From the NCBI GenBank assembly GCA_034722175.1, contig JAYENR010000126.1, forward strand, positions 1-49,806: a stretch of 49,806 nt of DNA, in the 5' to 3' direction. Within the stretch, counting starts at the first letter, position 1. Each line of letters starts with the position of its first letter. Positions 34,419 to 42,883 of the stretch are shown in pieces. Both the position numbers and the translations under genes were made by a program. The notes below the pieces were generated by a model. The model saw only the letters and a program-made list of their open reading frames with translations. It did not search any database and was not told where the DNA came from. Source of the DNA: Thiomicrorhabdus sp034722175. GTDB lineage: Bacteria > Pseudomonadota > Gammaproteobacteria > Thiomicrospirales > Thiomicrospiraceae.

Positions 34419-34922
34419 ATGGGTTTATTGGTGTTAATGCTGTTTTCAGTCAGTTTATTAAGCGGGTGTGGCTTTCATTTACGTGGCTACGATACTCCTC
34501 AAAAAGCACAGTTTAATACGATTAAACTGACCGGATTGGAAGCGGTTTCACAGAATATTAAGACAGCCTTAAGTGAACAACTTGATGCCAGTGGTGTCAC
34601 CATTGTGTCGAGTTTGGCAGGCGCTGAACTGGAATTGAAACTGCAAAAAACCTATTTGCACCGCTCTAAAACCAGTTATACCGGAACCGGTGATGTGGCT
34701 TCGGTTTTGATTACTTTAAAACAAGGGTTTTCTGTCGAAGAGGTTGCAACAGAGCTCTTGTTATTAAGAGGTGAAGCAGCGACCTATCGAGATCATCAAA
34801 TTGATAATACGGCTTTATTGGCTTCTAACCGTGAGTTGCAAGAGATTAATCAGCAGATGGCCGCCGAAGTGGTGCGCCAGATGGTTGATCAAATTAACCG
34901 CCGTTTACAAACACAGCCATAG
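34419..34922 (+). CDS. lptE: LPS-assembly lipoprotein LptE
   Basis: This outer-membrane lipoprotein plugs LptD and helps insert lipopolysaccharide. From ATG 34419 the product begins MGLLVLMLFSVSLLSGCGFH, a short lipoprotein signal with lipobox LSGC, followed by FHLRGYDTP as in E. coli LptE. It is 167 residues long. An in-frame ATG at 34317 would add 34 residues without homology before the signal. That leader contains two small hairpins (ACCCC/GGGGT at 34373-34387; TTTTCCA/TGGAAAA near 34396-34413), so the later start is preferred, but this is not certain. Confidence 0.85.
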   Translation: MGLLVLMLFSVSLLSGCGFHLRGYDTPQKAQFNTIKLTGLEAVSQNIKTALSEQLDASGVTIVSSLAGAELELKLQKTYLHRSKTSYTGTGDVASVLITLKQGFSVEEVATELLLLRGEAATYRDHQIDNTALLASNRELQEINQQMAAEVVRQMVDQINRRLQTQP

Positions 34923-34951
34923 AGTGATAAGAGTAGCCAAGTAGAGCGATT

Positions 34952-35989
34952 ATGATTTTAGCAAATGCCTTTTTAAATCAAGTTCAAAATCGCTCGGTTG
35001 CACTGACATCAATTTACCTGTTTTATGGTGAAGAGGCGTTGTTTTTACGCGACAGCGTTGATGGCTTGCGCGGTTTACTGCAAGAGCAGGGCTATCTGTT
35101 TGGTGACCGTTATGAAGTGGATGCGGGGTTTGACTGGCAGGCTCTGCAGATGGAAACTCAGGCGGGTTCATTATTTTCTGAACAACGAGTGGTCATGATC
35201 TCCATGCCGAAAGGCTCGCCCGGTAAAGAGGGCGGGAAGTTTATTCAGGAGTGGGTCAAATTAAATGCTCAATTGGCTCAGCTTCCGCCGGAAGTGATTG
35301 TGATTATCGAGTCTGGAAAACTTGATAGCCGACAGACTAAAGCCAAATGGTTTCAAGCGATAGAGTCAGCAGGCCTGGTGGTTCAAGCGAAACCGGTTCC
35401 GACAAATGCGTTACCTAATTGGTGTCAACAACGCGCTCAGTTACAAGGATTGCAATTAGACAGTGAAGCCGCAGCTCTGTTGGCTGAACGGGTAGAGGGC
35501 AATTTGTTGGCGGCGGATCAAGAGTTGATCAAGTTAGGGTTGTTGCACCCGGTTAATACTCAAGTCAGCGCACAGATGATTAATGAAAGCGTGGTTGATC
35601 AAGCGCATTATCAATTGTTTGCCTTGTCGACAGCGATGCTCAATGGACGTACCGCTTATGCTTTGCAAGTCCTGCATCGTTTACGTCAGGAAGGCATAGA
35701 AGCGCCTGTGATCTTATGGTTGTTAGCCAAAGAGATTCGAGAGTTATTGAATATTACGCAACTGCAACAGTCGATGCCGAGAGCGCAAGTGTTTAAGCAG
35801 TTACGAATCTGGCAATCTCGACAAGCGGAAGTGAACAGTGCTCTACAAAGACACAGCGCACAAGATTGGCAAAATTTATTAAAGCAGGCCTTGCAGGTTG
35901 ATTTGATGATTAAAGGCTTAAAAAAAACCATCAATGAAGAAGAGATTTGGATGGGATTATCGAGCTTGGTCAGCCAAGTCGCTCGCTAA
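34952..35989 (+). CDS. holA: DNA polymerase III delta subunit
   Basis: HolA is the clamp-loader wrench that opens the beta sliding clamp. The 345 residues include the N-terminal block YLFYGEEALFLRDSVDGLR, the RVVMISMP strand, LLAERVEGNLLAADQELIKLGLL and the C-terminal collar helices (ILWLLAKEIRELLNI, DLMIKGLKKTINEEEIWMGL). The position after lptE matches E. coli. It contains CAGGCCTG at 35370. Confidence 0.95.
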   Translation: MILANAFLNQVQNRSVALTSIYLFYGEEALFLRDSVDGLRGLLQEQGYLFGDRYEVDAGFDWQALQMETQAGSLFSEQRVVMISMPKGSPGKEGGKFIQEWVKLNAQLAQLPPEVIVIIESGKLDSRQTKAKWFQAIESAGLVVQAKPVPTNALPNWCQQRAQLQGLQLDSEAAALLAERVEGNLLAADQELIKLGLLHPVNTQVSAQMINESVVDQAHYQLFALSTAMLNGRTAYALQVLHRLRQEGIEAPVILWLLAKEIRELLNITQLQQSMPRAQVFKQLRIWQSRQAEVNSALQRHSAQDWQNLLKQALQVDLMIKGLKKTINEEEIWMGLSSLVSQVAR

Positions 35990-36030
35990 ATAGAATAAAA
36001 TAATAAAAAGATCATAAATAGGAAAACATC

Positions 36031-37284
36031 ATGGACATTCAAGCTTATATGGAAACATTGGGTAAGCACGCTCGACAAGCGGCACGTACTTTAGTCAGTG
36101 CAACCACTGAGCAAAAGAATAACGCTCTATTAGCCATGGCCGACATGATTATTAGTTCCGCGGAAGAGCTGAAAGCAGAAAATGCCAAAGACTTAGAAAA
36201 CGGTAAAAACAATGGTCTGGATGCGGCGATGTTAGATCGTTTAGCGTTGACCGATGCCGGAATTGCCGGGATTGCAGAAGGGCTTCGTCAAGTAGCAGCA
36301 TTGCAAGATCCAATCGGTGAAATTACAGATATGAGTTATCGTCCATCTGGAATCCAGCTTGGAAAAATGCGTGTGCCTTTAGGGGTGGTGGGGATTATTT
36401 ACGAATCTCGACCTAACGTGACAGCTGATGCAGCGGCTTTGTGTTTAAAGTCGGGTAATGCCGCCATTTTGCGTGGTGGTTCAGAAGCGGCTTTTTCAAA
36501 CCAAGCTTTGGCAAAATGCATTAAGCAAGGTTTAAAGCAAGCAGGCCTGCCTGAAACGTCGGTTCAAGTGGTCGAGACCACCGATCGTGAAGCGGTTGGA
36601 CATTTGATTGCCATGCCGGATTATGTGGATGTGATTATTCCTCGTGGTGGTAAGGGTTTGATTGAACGTATCAGCAATAACGCACGTGTGCCAGTCATTA
36701 AACACTTAGACGGCATTTGTCATGTGTACATTGATGACGCCGCCGACTTTACTAAAGCGATTGATGTGGCTGTCAACTCCAAGACCCATCGTTATGGGGT
36801 CTGTAATGCGATGGAAACCTTATTGGTAGCGGAATCACAAGCTGAGATTGTTTTGCCTGAATTAGCTAAACAGTTTGCTGAAAAAGGTGTGGAGCTGCGT
36901 GGTTGCGAAAAAACCCGTGTCGTGATTGAAGCGATTGCCGCCACCGAAGAAGATTGGGCCACCGAATATCTAGCACCGATTCTATCCATTAAAGTGGTCG
37001 CAGACGTGAATGCCGCAATGGATCACATTGCTCAGTATAGTTCAGGGCATACCGAATCCATTATTACTGAGAACTTTTCAACCTCACGTCGCTTTTTAGC
37101 AGAAGTGGATTCCAGTTCGGTGATGGTCAATGCCTCTACTCGTTTTGCCGATGGCTTTGAATATGGTCTAGGGGCAGAGATTGGTATCAGTACCGATAAA
37201 TTTCATGCGCGTGGCCCGGTTGGCTTGGAAGGGCTGACTTCACAAAAGTATATTGTGTTGGGTAACGGAAATATTCGTAAGTAG
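36031..37284 (+). CDS. proA: Gamma-glutamyl phosphate reductase
   Basis: ProA reduces gamma-glutamyl phosphate to the semialdehyde in proline synthesis. The 417 residues show LGVVGIIYESRPNVTADAAALCLKSGNA, ILRGGSEA, the catalytic cysteine in VIKHLDGICHVYID, and CNAMETLLV. It replaces the direct holA-nadD junction of E. coli; proB is not in this window. A GGAAA site precedes its ATG. CAGGCCTG occurs at 36542. Confidence 0.96.
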   Translation: MDIQAYMETLGKHARQAARTLVSATTEQKNNALLAMADMIISSAEELKAENAKDLENGKNNGLDAAMLDRLALTDAGIAGIAEGLRQVAALQDPIGEITDMSYRPSGIQLGKMRVPLGVVGIIYESRPNVTADAAALCLKSGNAAILRGGSEAAFSNQALAKCIKQGLKQAGLPETSVQVVETTDREAVGHLIAMPDYVDVIIPRGGKGLIERISNNARVPVIKHLDGICHVYIDDAADFTKAIDVAVNSKTHRYGVCNAMETLLVAESQAEIVLPELAKQFAEKGVELRGCEKTRVVIEAIAATEEDWATEYLAPILSIKVVADVNAAMDHIAQYSSGHTESIITENFSTSRRFLAEVDSSSVMVNASTRFADGFEYGLGAEIGISTDKFHARGPVGLEGLTSQKYIVLGNGNIRK

Positions 37285-37299
37285 ACTGTTTGCAGACTT

Positions 37300-37920
37300 A
37301 TGAAGTTAATTGGTATTAATGGTGGCACGTTTGATCCTATTCATAATGGACATTTACGTGCGGCCTTAGAAGTTCAGGTTAAACTCGATTTAGAAGAAGT
37401 TCGATTTATACCGTGTTACCAACCCGTGCATCGTGACCGACCCATGGTTTCGGCACAGCAACGCTGCGAGATGGTTGAATTAGCGATACAAGATCAACCT
37501 AAGTTTACCTTGGATCGAATTGAAGTTGAGCGTGGTGGCCCTTCCTATATGGTTGACACCTTAGCGACATTGAAACAAAAACACGTTGATGCTGGATTGG
37601 TATTGATGATGGGAACCGATGCATTCTCCCGTTTTCATACCTGGCACAACTGGCAAGAGATTTTAAGATTGGCCAATGTTGCAGTGATGCATCGTCCAGG
37701 AGACGGTTTACCGTTGCACAGTGAGTCTGGTCAGATATTAAGAGCACATCAAGTTGTCAAGTTTACTCAACCGTCCGAACAGATTGTGGATGTGTTAATT
37801 ACGCAGCTTGATGTGAGTTCAACGGCTGTTCGCAGCCATTTACAAAACGATATGCCGGTGGACTACTTATTACCGCCACAGGTAAATGAATATATAAAAA
37901 TGCATAAACTCTACCAATAA
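37300..37920 (+). CDS. nadD: Nicotinate-mononucleotide adenylyltransferase
   Basis: NadD makes NaAD from nicotinate mononucleotide and ATP in NAD synthesis. The 206 residues open with IGINGGTFDPIHNGHLRAAL, the nucleotidyltransferase HxGH signature, and carry LVLMMGTDAFSRFHTWHNWQEI and the C-terminal VSSTAVRSHL ATP-binding motif. It lies 15 bases after proA, in the same transcript. Confidence 0.96.
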   Translation: MKLIGINGGTFDPIHNGHLRAALEVQVKLDLEEVRFIPCYQPVHRDRPMVSAQQRCEMVELAIQDQPKFTLDRIEVERGGPSYMVDTLATLKQKHVDAGLVLMMGTDAFSRFHTWHNWQEILRLANVAVMHRPGDGLPLHSESGQILRAHQVVKFTQPSEQIVDVLITQLDVSSTAVRSHLQNDMPVDYLLPPQVNEYIKMHKLYQ

Positions 37921-37955
37921 ACAGAGTCTTGCCAATAATGGAAAAAGTAAAGATT

Positions 37956-38309
37956 ATGGAACTAGATCAAATTAAAGCATTGATTGTTAAAACATTAGAA
38001 GACAGCAAAGCACGTGATATTCAAGTTATGGACGTTGAAGGCATTAGTAGCTTTGCAGATTTAATGGTGGTTGCGACGGGTACGTCAACTACTCATGTTA
38101 AATCAACCGGTAATGCGGTAGCCCAAGCTTTTAAAGACTTAAATATGCCACCACTCGGCGTAGAAGCTGGGCCTCAACCTGATTGGGTTTTAGTTGATCT
38201 AGGTGAAGTGATTGTTCACGTGATGACAGAAGCGGCACGCGCTCACTACTCTTTAGAAAAGCTTTGGGATGTGAAGTCTCAAACAGAAAACGCTGACCAA
38301 GAAGACTAG
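37956..38309 (+). CDS. rsfS: Ribosomal silencing factor RsfS
   Basis: RsfS binds ribosomal protein L14 and blocks joining of the subunits when cells slow down. The conserved core is present: SFADLMVVATGTSTTHVKS, PPLGVEAGPQPDWVLVDLGE and VIVHVMTEAARAHYSLEKLW. ATG 37956 fits family starts (MELDQIKALIVKTLEDSK); ATG 37938 would add six residues. It lies between nadD and rlmH, as in E. coli and its relatives. Confidence 0.93.
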   Translation: MELDQIKALIVKTLEDSKARDIQVMDVEGISSFADLMVVATGTSTTHVKSTGNAVAQAFKDLNMPPLGVEAGPQPDWVLVDLGEVIVHVMTEAARAHYSLEKLWDVKSQTENADQED

Positions 38310-38317
38310 TTCTTAAT

Positions 38318-38788
38318 ATGGTGATTCACTTTATTACCGTTGGTCAAAAAATGCCTAAATGGGTGCAGGATGGTTATGGTGAATACGCTAAACGTCTGCC
38401 TAAAGCTTGCTCCATTAAGTTGGTTGAACTGCCAATGGCACAACGCGGTAAAACCAGTTCAACCGAACAAAATAAAGCCGAAGAAGCTAAACGTATTCTG
38501 GCGGCTGTTCCAAAAGGGGCCAGAATCATTGCTCTAGATGAACATGGCCAACAAGTGACCACCAAAGGTCTTGCCGATAAAATGCAAGACTGGCTTTCGG
38601 GTGGGCAAGATATTGCGTTGATCGTTGGCGGGCCCGACGGTTTAGATACTCAAATTCTCCAACAAGCTCAATGGAAATGGGGTTTGTCTAAATTAACTAT
38701 GCCACATCCAATGGTGCGGATTATGGTTGCAGAGCAGATTTATAGAGCGTGGTCGGTCATTCAAAACCACCCCTACCATCGCGAATAA
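38318..38788 (+). CDS. rlmH: 23S rRNA pseudouridine-1915 N3-methyltransferase
   Basis: RlmH is a SPOUT methyltransferase that methylates pseudouridine 1915 in helix 69 of 23S rRNA. The 156 residues show IALDEHGQQVTTKGLA, the knot region DIALIVGGPDGL, LSKLTMPHPMVRIMVAEQIY and the closing AWSVIQNHPYHRE found in nearly all RlmH proteins. Eight bases separate it from rsfS. Confidence 0.97.
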   Translation: MVIHFITVGQKMPKWVQDGYGEYAKRLPKACSIKLVELPMAQRGKTSSTEQNKAEEAKRILAAVPKGARIIALDEHGQQVTTKGLADKMQDWLSGGQDIALIVGGPDGLDTQILQQAQWKWGLSKLTMPHPMVRIMVAEQIYRAWSVIQNHPYHRE

Positions 38789-38946
38789 AAAGGGTCTTTT
38801 TGCTCAATCTCTGCGTTGTCGCTTAGCTTGTGTACATTTGTACACGTCTCAAAGCTCCGCCTTGATCTTGAACAAAAATTCTCCTTGGCTTATTTCTTAA
38901 GATTTAATTCAATAAATTTAACTGCTTATTAGCTTGGTTTATGAAA

Positions 38947-38964
38947 ACTGTACTTTTGTACAGT
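38947..38964. promoter_or_regulatory. LexA-like operator (SOS box candidate)
   Basis: ACTGTACTTTTGTACAGT is a perfect dyad with CTG-N10-CAG spacing, and A follows it as in the gammaproteobacterial LexA consensus (TACTGTATATATATACAGTA). It ends 23 bases before a TATAAT box, in a place to block RNA polymerase. Binding by LexA is inferred from this match only. Confidence 0.5.
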
Positions 38965-38987
38965 ATTTATTTTTTATGTTTTCCCAC

Positions 38988-38993
38988 TATAAT
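38988..38993 (+). promoter_or_regulatory. -10 box of the PEP-CTERM gene promoter
   Basis: A perfect TATAAT follows the LexA-like dyad. No good -35 hexamer is seen (AT-rich TTTATT around 38968). Transcription would begin near 39000, leaving a leader of about 130 bases. Confidence 0.5.
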
Positions 38994-39128
38994 GCACACA
39001 ACTTAATAAAAAGCTAAACCTTGCGTGAGTGGGGGGCGGAAAGTAACAGAGCTTCGTTTACAGATTTAACCAAGTTGGCTGTGCTGCATTTTGTATTTCA
39101 TATATTTAAAATATACAGGAAACATAAA

Positions 39129-39917
39129 ATGAAAAATGCAATGCTAATTTTGGCAGCTAGTGCCTTGTTCAGTTCTAGCGTTTTTGCTGCGGATGATAAT
39201 GGTCAAATTACAAATAGTTCTGAATATACATGGAACACAGACAACGCCGCTGGTGATGCTAAGTGGAGTACACAAAATAATACAGGTTCTGAATATGATG
39301 ATGCTTCTACTTCTGATCCGTGGGATATTAATTACCTAGGAACAAGTATTGAAAACAGCCAGTTTCAATTTGGTGTTGTTGGTGGAAGTATATTAAGTGG
39401 TCAAGAAACAGGAAATAACATTTTCTTGGGTGACTTAGCAATCAGTGTTCAAGGTTTTAATTCTGCCGCATTAAATCCGACTATTGATTCTACTGGATTT
39501 GATTATGCAGTACGTTTAGTCAGTGTTAATGATGTAAATGGCACAGCCGAATTTGAGTTGTTGAGTGGCGGAACATGGGAAGGTGCAGATTTATATAATA
39601 ATCGGTATGCACCGGAGCATGTGACAGAAACATATAAAATGTTGAATCCAACTTCCGTTGCAAGTTTTACAGGTGCTTGGTCAAATAATGGTGAAGATGA
39701 TAATGTACTTGAAGGTGCCTTTGATCTTTCATTATTAAATAGCTTTAACGCATCACAGGGAGCAGATATTTCGAGTTACTTAACTATGACTTGTGTGAAT
39801 GACGAAGCGATGGTTATTGCAAGTGTTTCTGCTGTTCCAGAACCATCAACTTATGCACTGATGTTAGCGGGGTTAGGGCTTGTTGGATTTATGGCTCATC
39901 GTCGTAAACAAGCGTAA
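39129..39917 (+). CDS. PEP-CTERM sorting-domain exported protein
   Basis: This 262-residue secreted protein has a Sec signal peptide (MKNAMLILAASALFSSSVFA, cleavage after FA at 20). The mature part is Asn/Asp/Ser-rich and probably beta-structured (NSSEYTWNTDN, FQFGVVGGSILSG). It ends in the PEP-CTERM signal VPEPSTYALMLAGLGLVGFM followed by AHRRKQA, which an exosortase would recognise and cut. ATG 39129 is chosen for its AGGAAA site and the signal peptide; an upstream in-frame start at 39021 would spoil the signal. The central part matches no family known to me. AT content appears higher than in neighbours. Confidence 0.85.
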   Translation: MKNAMLILAASALFSSSVFAADDNGQITNSSEYTWNTDNAAGDAKWSTQNNTGSEYDDASTSDPWDINYLGTSIENSQFQFGVVGGSILSGQETGNNIFLGDLAISVQGFNSAALNPTIDSTGFDYAVRLVSVNDVNGTAEFELLSGGTWEGADLYNNRYAPEHVTETYKMLNPTSVASFTGAWSNNGEDDNVLEGAFDLSLLNSFNASQGADISSYLTMTCVNDEAMVIASVSAVPEPSTYALMLAGLGLVGFMAHRRKQA

Positions 39918-39942
39918 TTGTTTCACTGATAGTATTCTCTTT

Positions 39943-39966
39943 AAAGGCACCTTTAGGTGCTTTTTT
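39943..39966 (+). terminator. Terminator after the PEP-CTERM gene
   Basis: AAAGGCACC (39943-39951) pairs with GGTGCTTTT (39956-39964) around TTTA, with one G-U pair and a run of six T residues. Confidence 0.85.
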
Positions 39967-40190
39967 GCGTTTTAATGATGTTTAAAATTAAATAGTTTTC
40001 AATTAGTTAACGGTGTGGTCTTGACCTTTAAACTATAAATGTGGATAATTCCATTCTTTAAAATTCTTCACTAATACATAGTGTTGGGTTAATTTATGAA
40101 TTCGTTGTTCTGTGTACGCATAGGCAATGTTGTGTTAATACCTAGGTCTACGGATCGTTAACATGTAAAACTAACTTGGAGAAAGTAACA

Positions 40191-40454
40191 ATGGCAAACT
40201 CAGCACAAGCTGCAAAACGCGCACGTCAGCAAGAGAAAAGTCGTCAACATAACGTTTCTATGCGTTCAGCGATGCGTACAACTTTAAAGAAAGTTGAAGT
40301 TGCAATTGCTTCTGGCGATCAAGCTGCAGCAAACGCGGCGTTCCGCGTTGCACAGTCTAGCTTAGATGGTATGGCTCGTAAGAACATCATTTCTAAGAAC
40401 AAAGCTGCGCGTTCAAAGAGCCGTATTAACACTCGCATCAAGGCAATGGCTTAA
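40191..40454 (+). CDS. rpsT: 30S ribosomal protein S20
   Basis: S20 is a primary 16S rRNA-binding protein of the small subunit. The 87-residue basic helical chain begins MANSAQAAKRARQQEKSRQH and ends NKAARSKSRINTRIKAMA, as expected. ATG 40191 follows the GGAGAAAG ribosome site, so an earlier TTG at 40176 is rejected. It is monocistronic here with 273 bases upstream. Confidence 0.97.
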   Translation: MANSAQAAKRARQQEKSRQHNVSMRSAMRTTLKKVEVAIASGDQAAANAAFRVAQSSLDGMARKNIISKNKAARSKSRINTRIKAMA

Positions 40455-40497
40455 TTTTATCGCTTAGATAGTCCATAAAGCACGTCTCTTCTTTGTT

Positions 40498-40534
40498 AGA
40501 AAATAACGTTTACAGATGTAAACTTTTATTTTCT
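40498..40534. repeat. AT-rich imperfect inverted repeat downstream of rpsT
   Basis: AGAAAATAA-c-GTTTAC (40498-40513) pairs with GTAAAC-tt-TTATTTTCT (40518-40534) around AGAT, giving 15 paired bases. It has no T run. It could stabilise the rpsT mRNA end, or be an operator. Confidence 0.55.
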
Positions 40535-40592
40535 GCCTTGAAGTGACACACTTTCTGAACGATCTAACTCGATAAAATGTGAGTGTTTAAAA

Positions 40593-40618
40593 GAGCCGGG
40601 ATTGTTCCCGGTTTTTTT
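40593..40618 (+). terminator. Terminator after rpsT
   Basis: CCGGGA (40596-40601) pairs with TCCCGG (40606-40611) around TTGT and runs into seven T residues. It lies between rpsT and the DUF3817 gene. Confidence 0.88.
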
Positions 40619-40647
40619 GTGTCTGGAATTAAGTAAAGGAATACAAA

Positions 40648-40944
40648 ATGGCTTTTTTAAGATTGATGGCGTTGTTAGAAGGGACGTCGTTGTTGTTATT
40701 GTTGTTTGTGGCGATGCCATTGAAATATAACTATGGTATGCCAGAAGTGGTGAGCTGGGTCGGGCGTACGCATGGTGGGTTGTTTTTAGCGTTTAATGTG
40801 GTGCTGTTTTATAACGTATTTAAAGGACGAGTATCTGAAATGAAAGGCTTTTTAGGGTTGATTGCCTCTTTAGTGCCGTTCGGTACCTTTGTTTATAAAG
40901 CGAAGGTTTTGAAACCGATTGAAACGGCGGCGGCCGAAAAATAA
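40648..40944 (+). CDS. DUF3817-family small membrane protein
   Basis: This 98-residue membrane protein has segments at about 5-25 (LMALLEGTSLLLLLFVAMPL), 42-60 (THGGLFLAFNVVLFYNVF) and 68-86 (GFLGLIASLVPFGTFVYKA). The glycine/histidine block around WVGRTHGGLF is typical of DUF3817. Function is unknown in the family. It is convergent with the acetolactate-synthase-like gene, with a 34-bp palindrome between them. Confidence 0.8.
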   Translation: MAFLRLMALLEGTSLLLLLFVAMPLKYNYGMPEVVSWVGRTHGGLFLAFNVVLFYNVFKGRVSEMKGFLGLIASLVPFGTFVYKAKVLKPIETAAAEK

Positions 40945-40948
40945 TGCG

Positions 40949-40982
40949 ATTTCAAACCCAACAGGCCTGTTGGGTTTGAAAT
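40949..40982. terminator. Perfect 34-bp palindrome centred on CAGGCCTG, likely bidirectional terminator
   Basis: Positions 40949-40965 are the exact reverse complement of 40966-40982, a 17-bp arm with no spacer, centred on CAGGCCTG (40962-40969) and flanked by AACCCAA/TTGGGTT. It lies four bases after one gene, with the end of the convergent gene 32 bases further on. There is no T run, so the terminator role is inferred from position. Confidence 0.65.
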
Positions 40983-41014
40983 GAATCTTGTTTATTCCAT
41001 TTTTAATCTCAACT

Positions 41015-42646
41015 TTAAGTTGGGCAGATCATATCTCCGAGTTCTTCGGTGAGCTTTAGATTCTCAGAATAATCGACTGCACAATCAATCAGCACCACCG
41101 TGTTATCTTCAATAGCCTGTTGAATGGTGGGTAATAGCGCTTCAGCCGTGTCAACTCGATAGCCTTTGGCACCAAAAGCTGTGGCCAAAGTGACAAAATC
41201 GGGATTGCTAAAGCCCACATTGCTTTCACGCCCAAACTGATTCATCTGTTTCCACTTAATTAAACCGTACTGTGAATCGTTCCAAATTAAGACAATGATC
41301 GGAACATTTAAACGCACCGCTGTTTCAATCTCTTGTACATTCATTAAGAACCCAGCATCGCCTGTAACAGCAACAGCTACTTGTTCGGGTTTGGCAAGTT
41401 TGGCGGCAATGGCTCCAGGTAGAGCGATACCCATAGAGGCAAATCCATTAGAGATGATGCAGGTGTTCGGCGCTTGGGTTTGATACATGCGTGCGATCCA
41501 CATTTTATGTGCGCCCACATCTGAAATGATAATGTCATTTTCAGCTAGACAGCTGCGTAGGTCATGCAGGATTTTTTGTGGTTTAACGGGGAAGTCACTA
41601 CTGTCTTTATGTTCTTTGATTTTGGCATCAATATGCTGTTTTAAGTTTTGAAAGTACGGAGTAGGGTGGCGTTTACTGATCGCAGCAATGTGCGATAAGG
41701 CTTTGCCAATATCCCCGATTAACCCGGCTTCAACAATATAAAATTCATCCACTTCTGCTGCTTTGGTATCAATGTGGATGATTTTGCACTCTGGGTTGTG
41801 GTTCCATAAATAAGGGTGATATTCCACAATGTCATAACCCACACAAATCACCACGTCAGCACGATCCATTCCGCAAGAAATATAGTCATGGGCTTGCAAT
41901 CCTACGGTTCCAAGTGATAAGTCATTACGGCAAGGTAACACCCCTTTGGCCATAAAAGTGGTCGCGACAGGTATGTTCAATTTAGAAGCAAACTCTTCTA
42001 AAGCTTCGCTGGCGTTGGATCGAACGACTCCATTTCCTGCCATGATCATCGGGTATTTGGCTTGACTAATAATTTCAGCCGCTTGTTCTACCTTTAGCAT
42101 ATTGGGTTCTGGTGGCAGTGGACTCTGTTTTTTAAGTGGTTTTTTATCAACCTCCATTTCAGCGATGTTTTCGGGAAAATCGATAAAACAACAACCGGGT
42201 TTTTCAGATTCAGAGACTTTAAACGCTTTACGCACGACTTCTGGAATAACTTCTGGGGTTAAAATTTGTGTGCTGTATTTGGTGATCGGTTCAAACAGAT
42301 TAACCAGATCTAATACTTGGTGACTCTCTTTGTGAAGGCGATTTGTCGCGGCTTGTCCTGCGATGGCCACCACGGGTGCACGATCCATATTGGCATCGGC
42401 AACACCGGTAACTAAGTTAGTTGCCCCAGGCCCTAATGTTGATAAACAGACACCTGCACGTCCGGTTAATCGTCCATACACGTCTGCCATAAAGGCGGCG
42501 CCTTGCTCGTGACGAGTCAAAACAAATTTAATCTTGCTCTCTAATAATGCATCCATTAAATCCAAGTTTTCTTCGCCAGGAATACCAAAAATGTATTCCA
42601 CTTCTTCATTCTCTAGGCATTTTACAAACAGTTCAGCAGCTTTCAT
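41015..42646 (-). CDS. Acetolactate-synthase-like thiamine-diphosphate enzyme
   Basis: This 543-residue enzyme of the AHAS/ALS large-subunit family condenses two pyruvates into acetolactate. Visible motifs are GIPGEENLDLMDAL (catalytic Glu), TRHEQGAAFMADVYGRLTGR, STLGPGATNLVTGVADA, SHQVLDLVNLFEPITKYS and the ThDP motif VTGDAGFLMNVQEIETAVRL followed by WNDSQYG. No small regulatory subunit (ilvN/ilvH) is adjacent, and the protein looks like stand-alone ALS proteins, so a catabolic or overflow role is possible. Related enzymes (glyoxylate carboligase, oxalyl-CoA decarboxylase) fit less well. Confidence 0.8.
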   Translation of the reverse strand: MKAAELFVKCLENEEVEYIFGIPGEENLDLMDALLESKIKFVLTRHEQGAAFMADVYGRLTGRAGVCLSTLGPGATNLVTGVADANMDRAPVVAIAGQAATNRLHKESHQVLDLVNLFEPITKYSTQILTPEVIPEVVRKAFKVSESEKPGCCFIDFPENIAEMEVDKKPLKKQSPLPPEPNMLKVEQAAEIISQAKYPMIMAGNGVVRSNASEALEEFASKLNIPVATTFMAKGVLPCRNDLSLGTVGLQAHDYISCGMDRADVVICVGYDIVEYHPYLWNHNPECKIIHIDTKAAEVDEFYIVEAGLIGDIGKALSHIAAISKRHPTPYFQNLKQHIDAKIKEHKDSSDFPVKPQKILHDLRSCLAENDIIISDVGAHKMWIARMYQTQAPNTCIISNGFASMGIALPGAIAAKLAKPEQVAVAVTGDAGFLMNVQEIETAVRLNVPIIVLIWNDSQYGLIKWKQMNQFGRESNVGFSNPDFVTLATAFGAKGYRVDTAEALLPTIQQAIEDNTVVLIDCAVDYSENLKLTEELGDMICPT

Positions 42647-42883
42647 GTCGGTACTCTCAATATGAGTGTTCTTACAAAGAAGAGGGAGTTAATAAGAAAC
42701 GCAATCAGAGCGTATTCTTGTTAGTTTTAGTCTAAATTTACCTTTATCTTTGCATATTCTGATAGAGAAAAAAACCACCATTAGAAAGCTTTAATATTTA
42801 ACGCCAATATGTTGGTCTTATGCTTTGGTACAATGCTGTAAAAATAGTGCAGATATTGCAAAAAAATAACGCAGGAAACCAAC

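Larger units (their letters stand above)
38789..39128. other. Intergenic region with dyads, a repeat-like element and a promoter
   Basis: No gene is seen. From about 38800 to 38890 lies a repeat-like stretch with the dyad GTGTACA-tt-TGTACAC (38830-38845). It loosely resembles the element at 1780-1940 in having a palindromic core and a GCCTnnATC/AAATTT arm. A LexA-like dyad (38947-38964) and a TATAAT box (38988-38993) follow. About 135 bases of leader then precede the PEP-CTERM gene. Confidence 0.5.

Noticed and set aside
38830..38845. GTGTACA-tt-TGTACAC as a second LexA box
   Set aside because: It lacks the CTG-N10-CAG pattern and sits within a repeat-like stretch; a role as SOS box is not supported.
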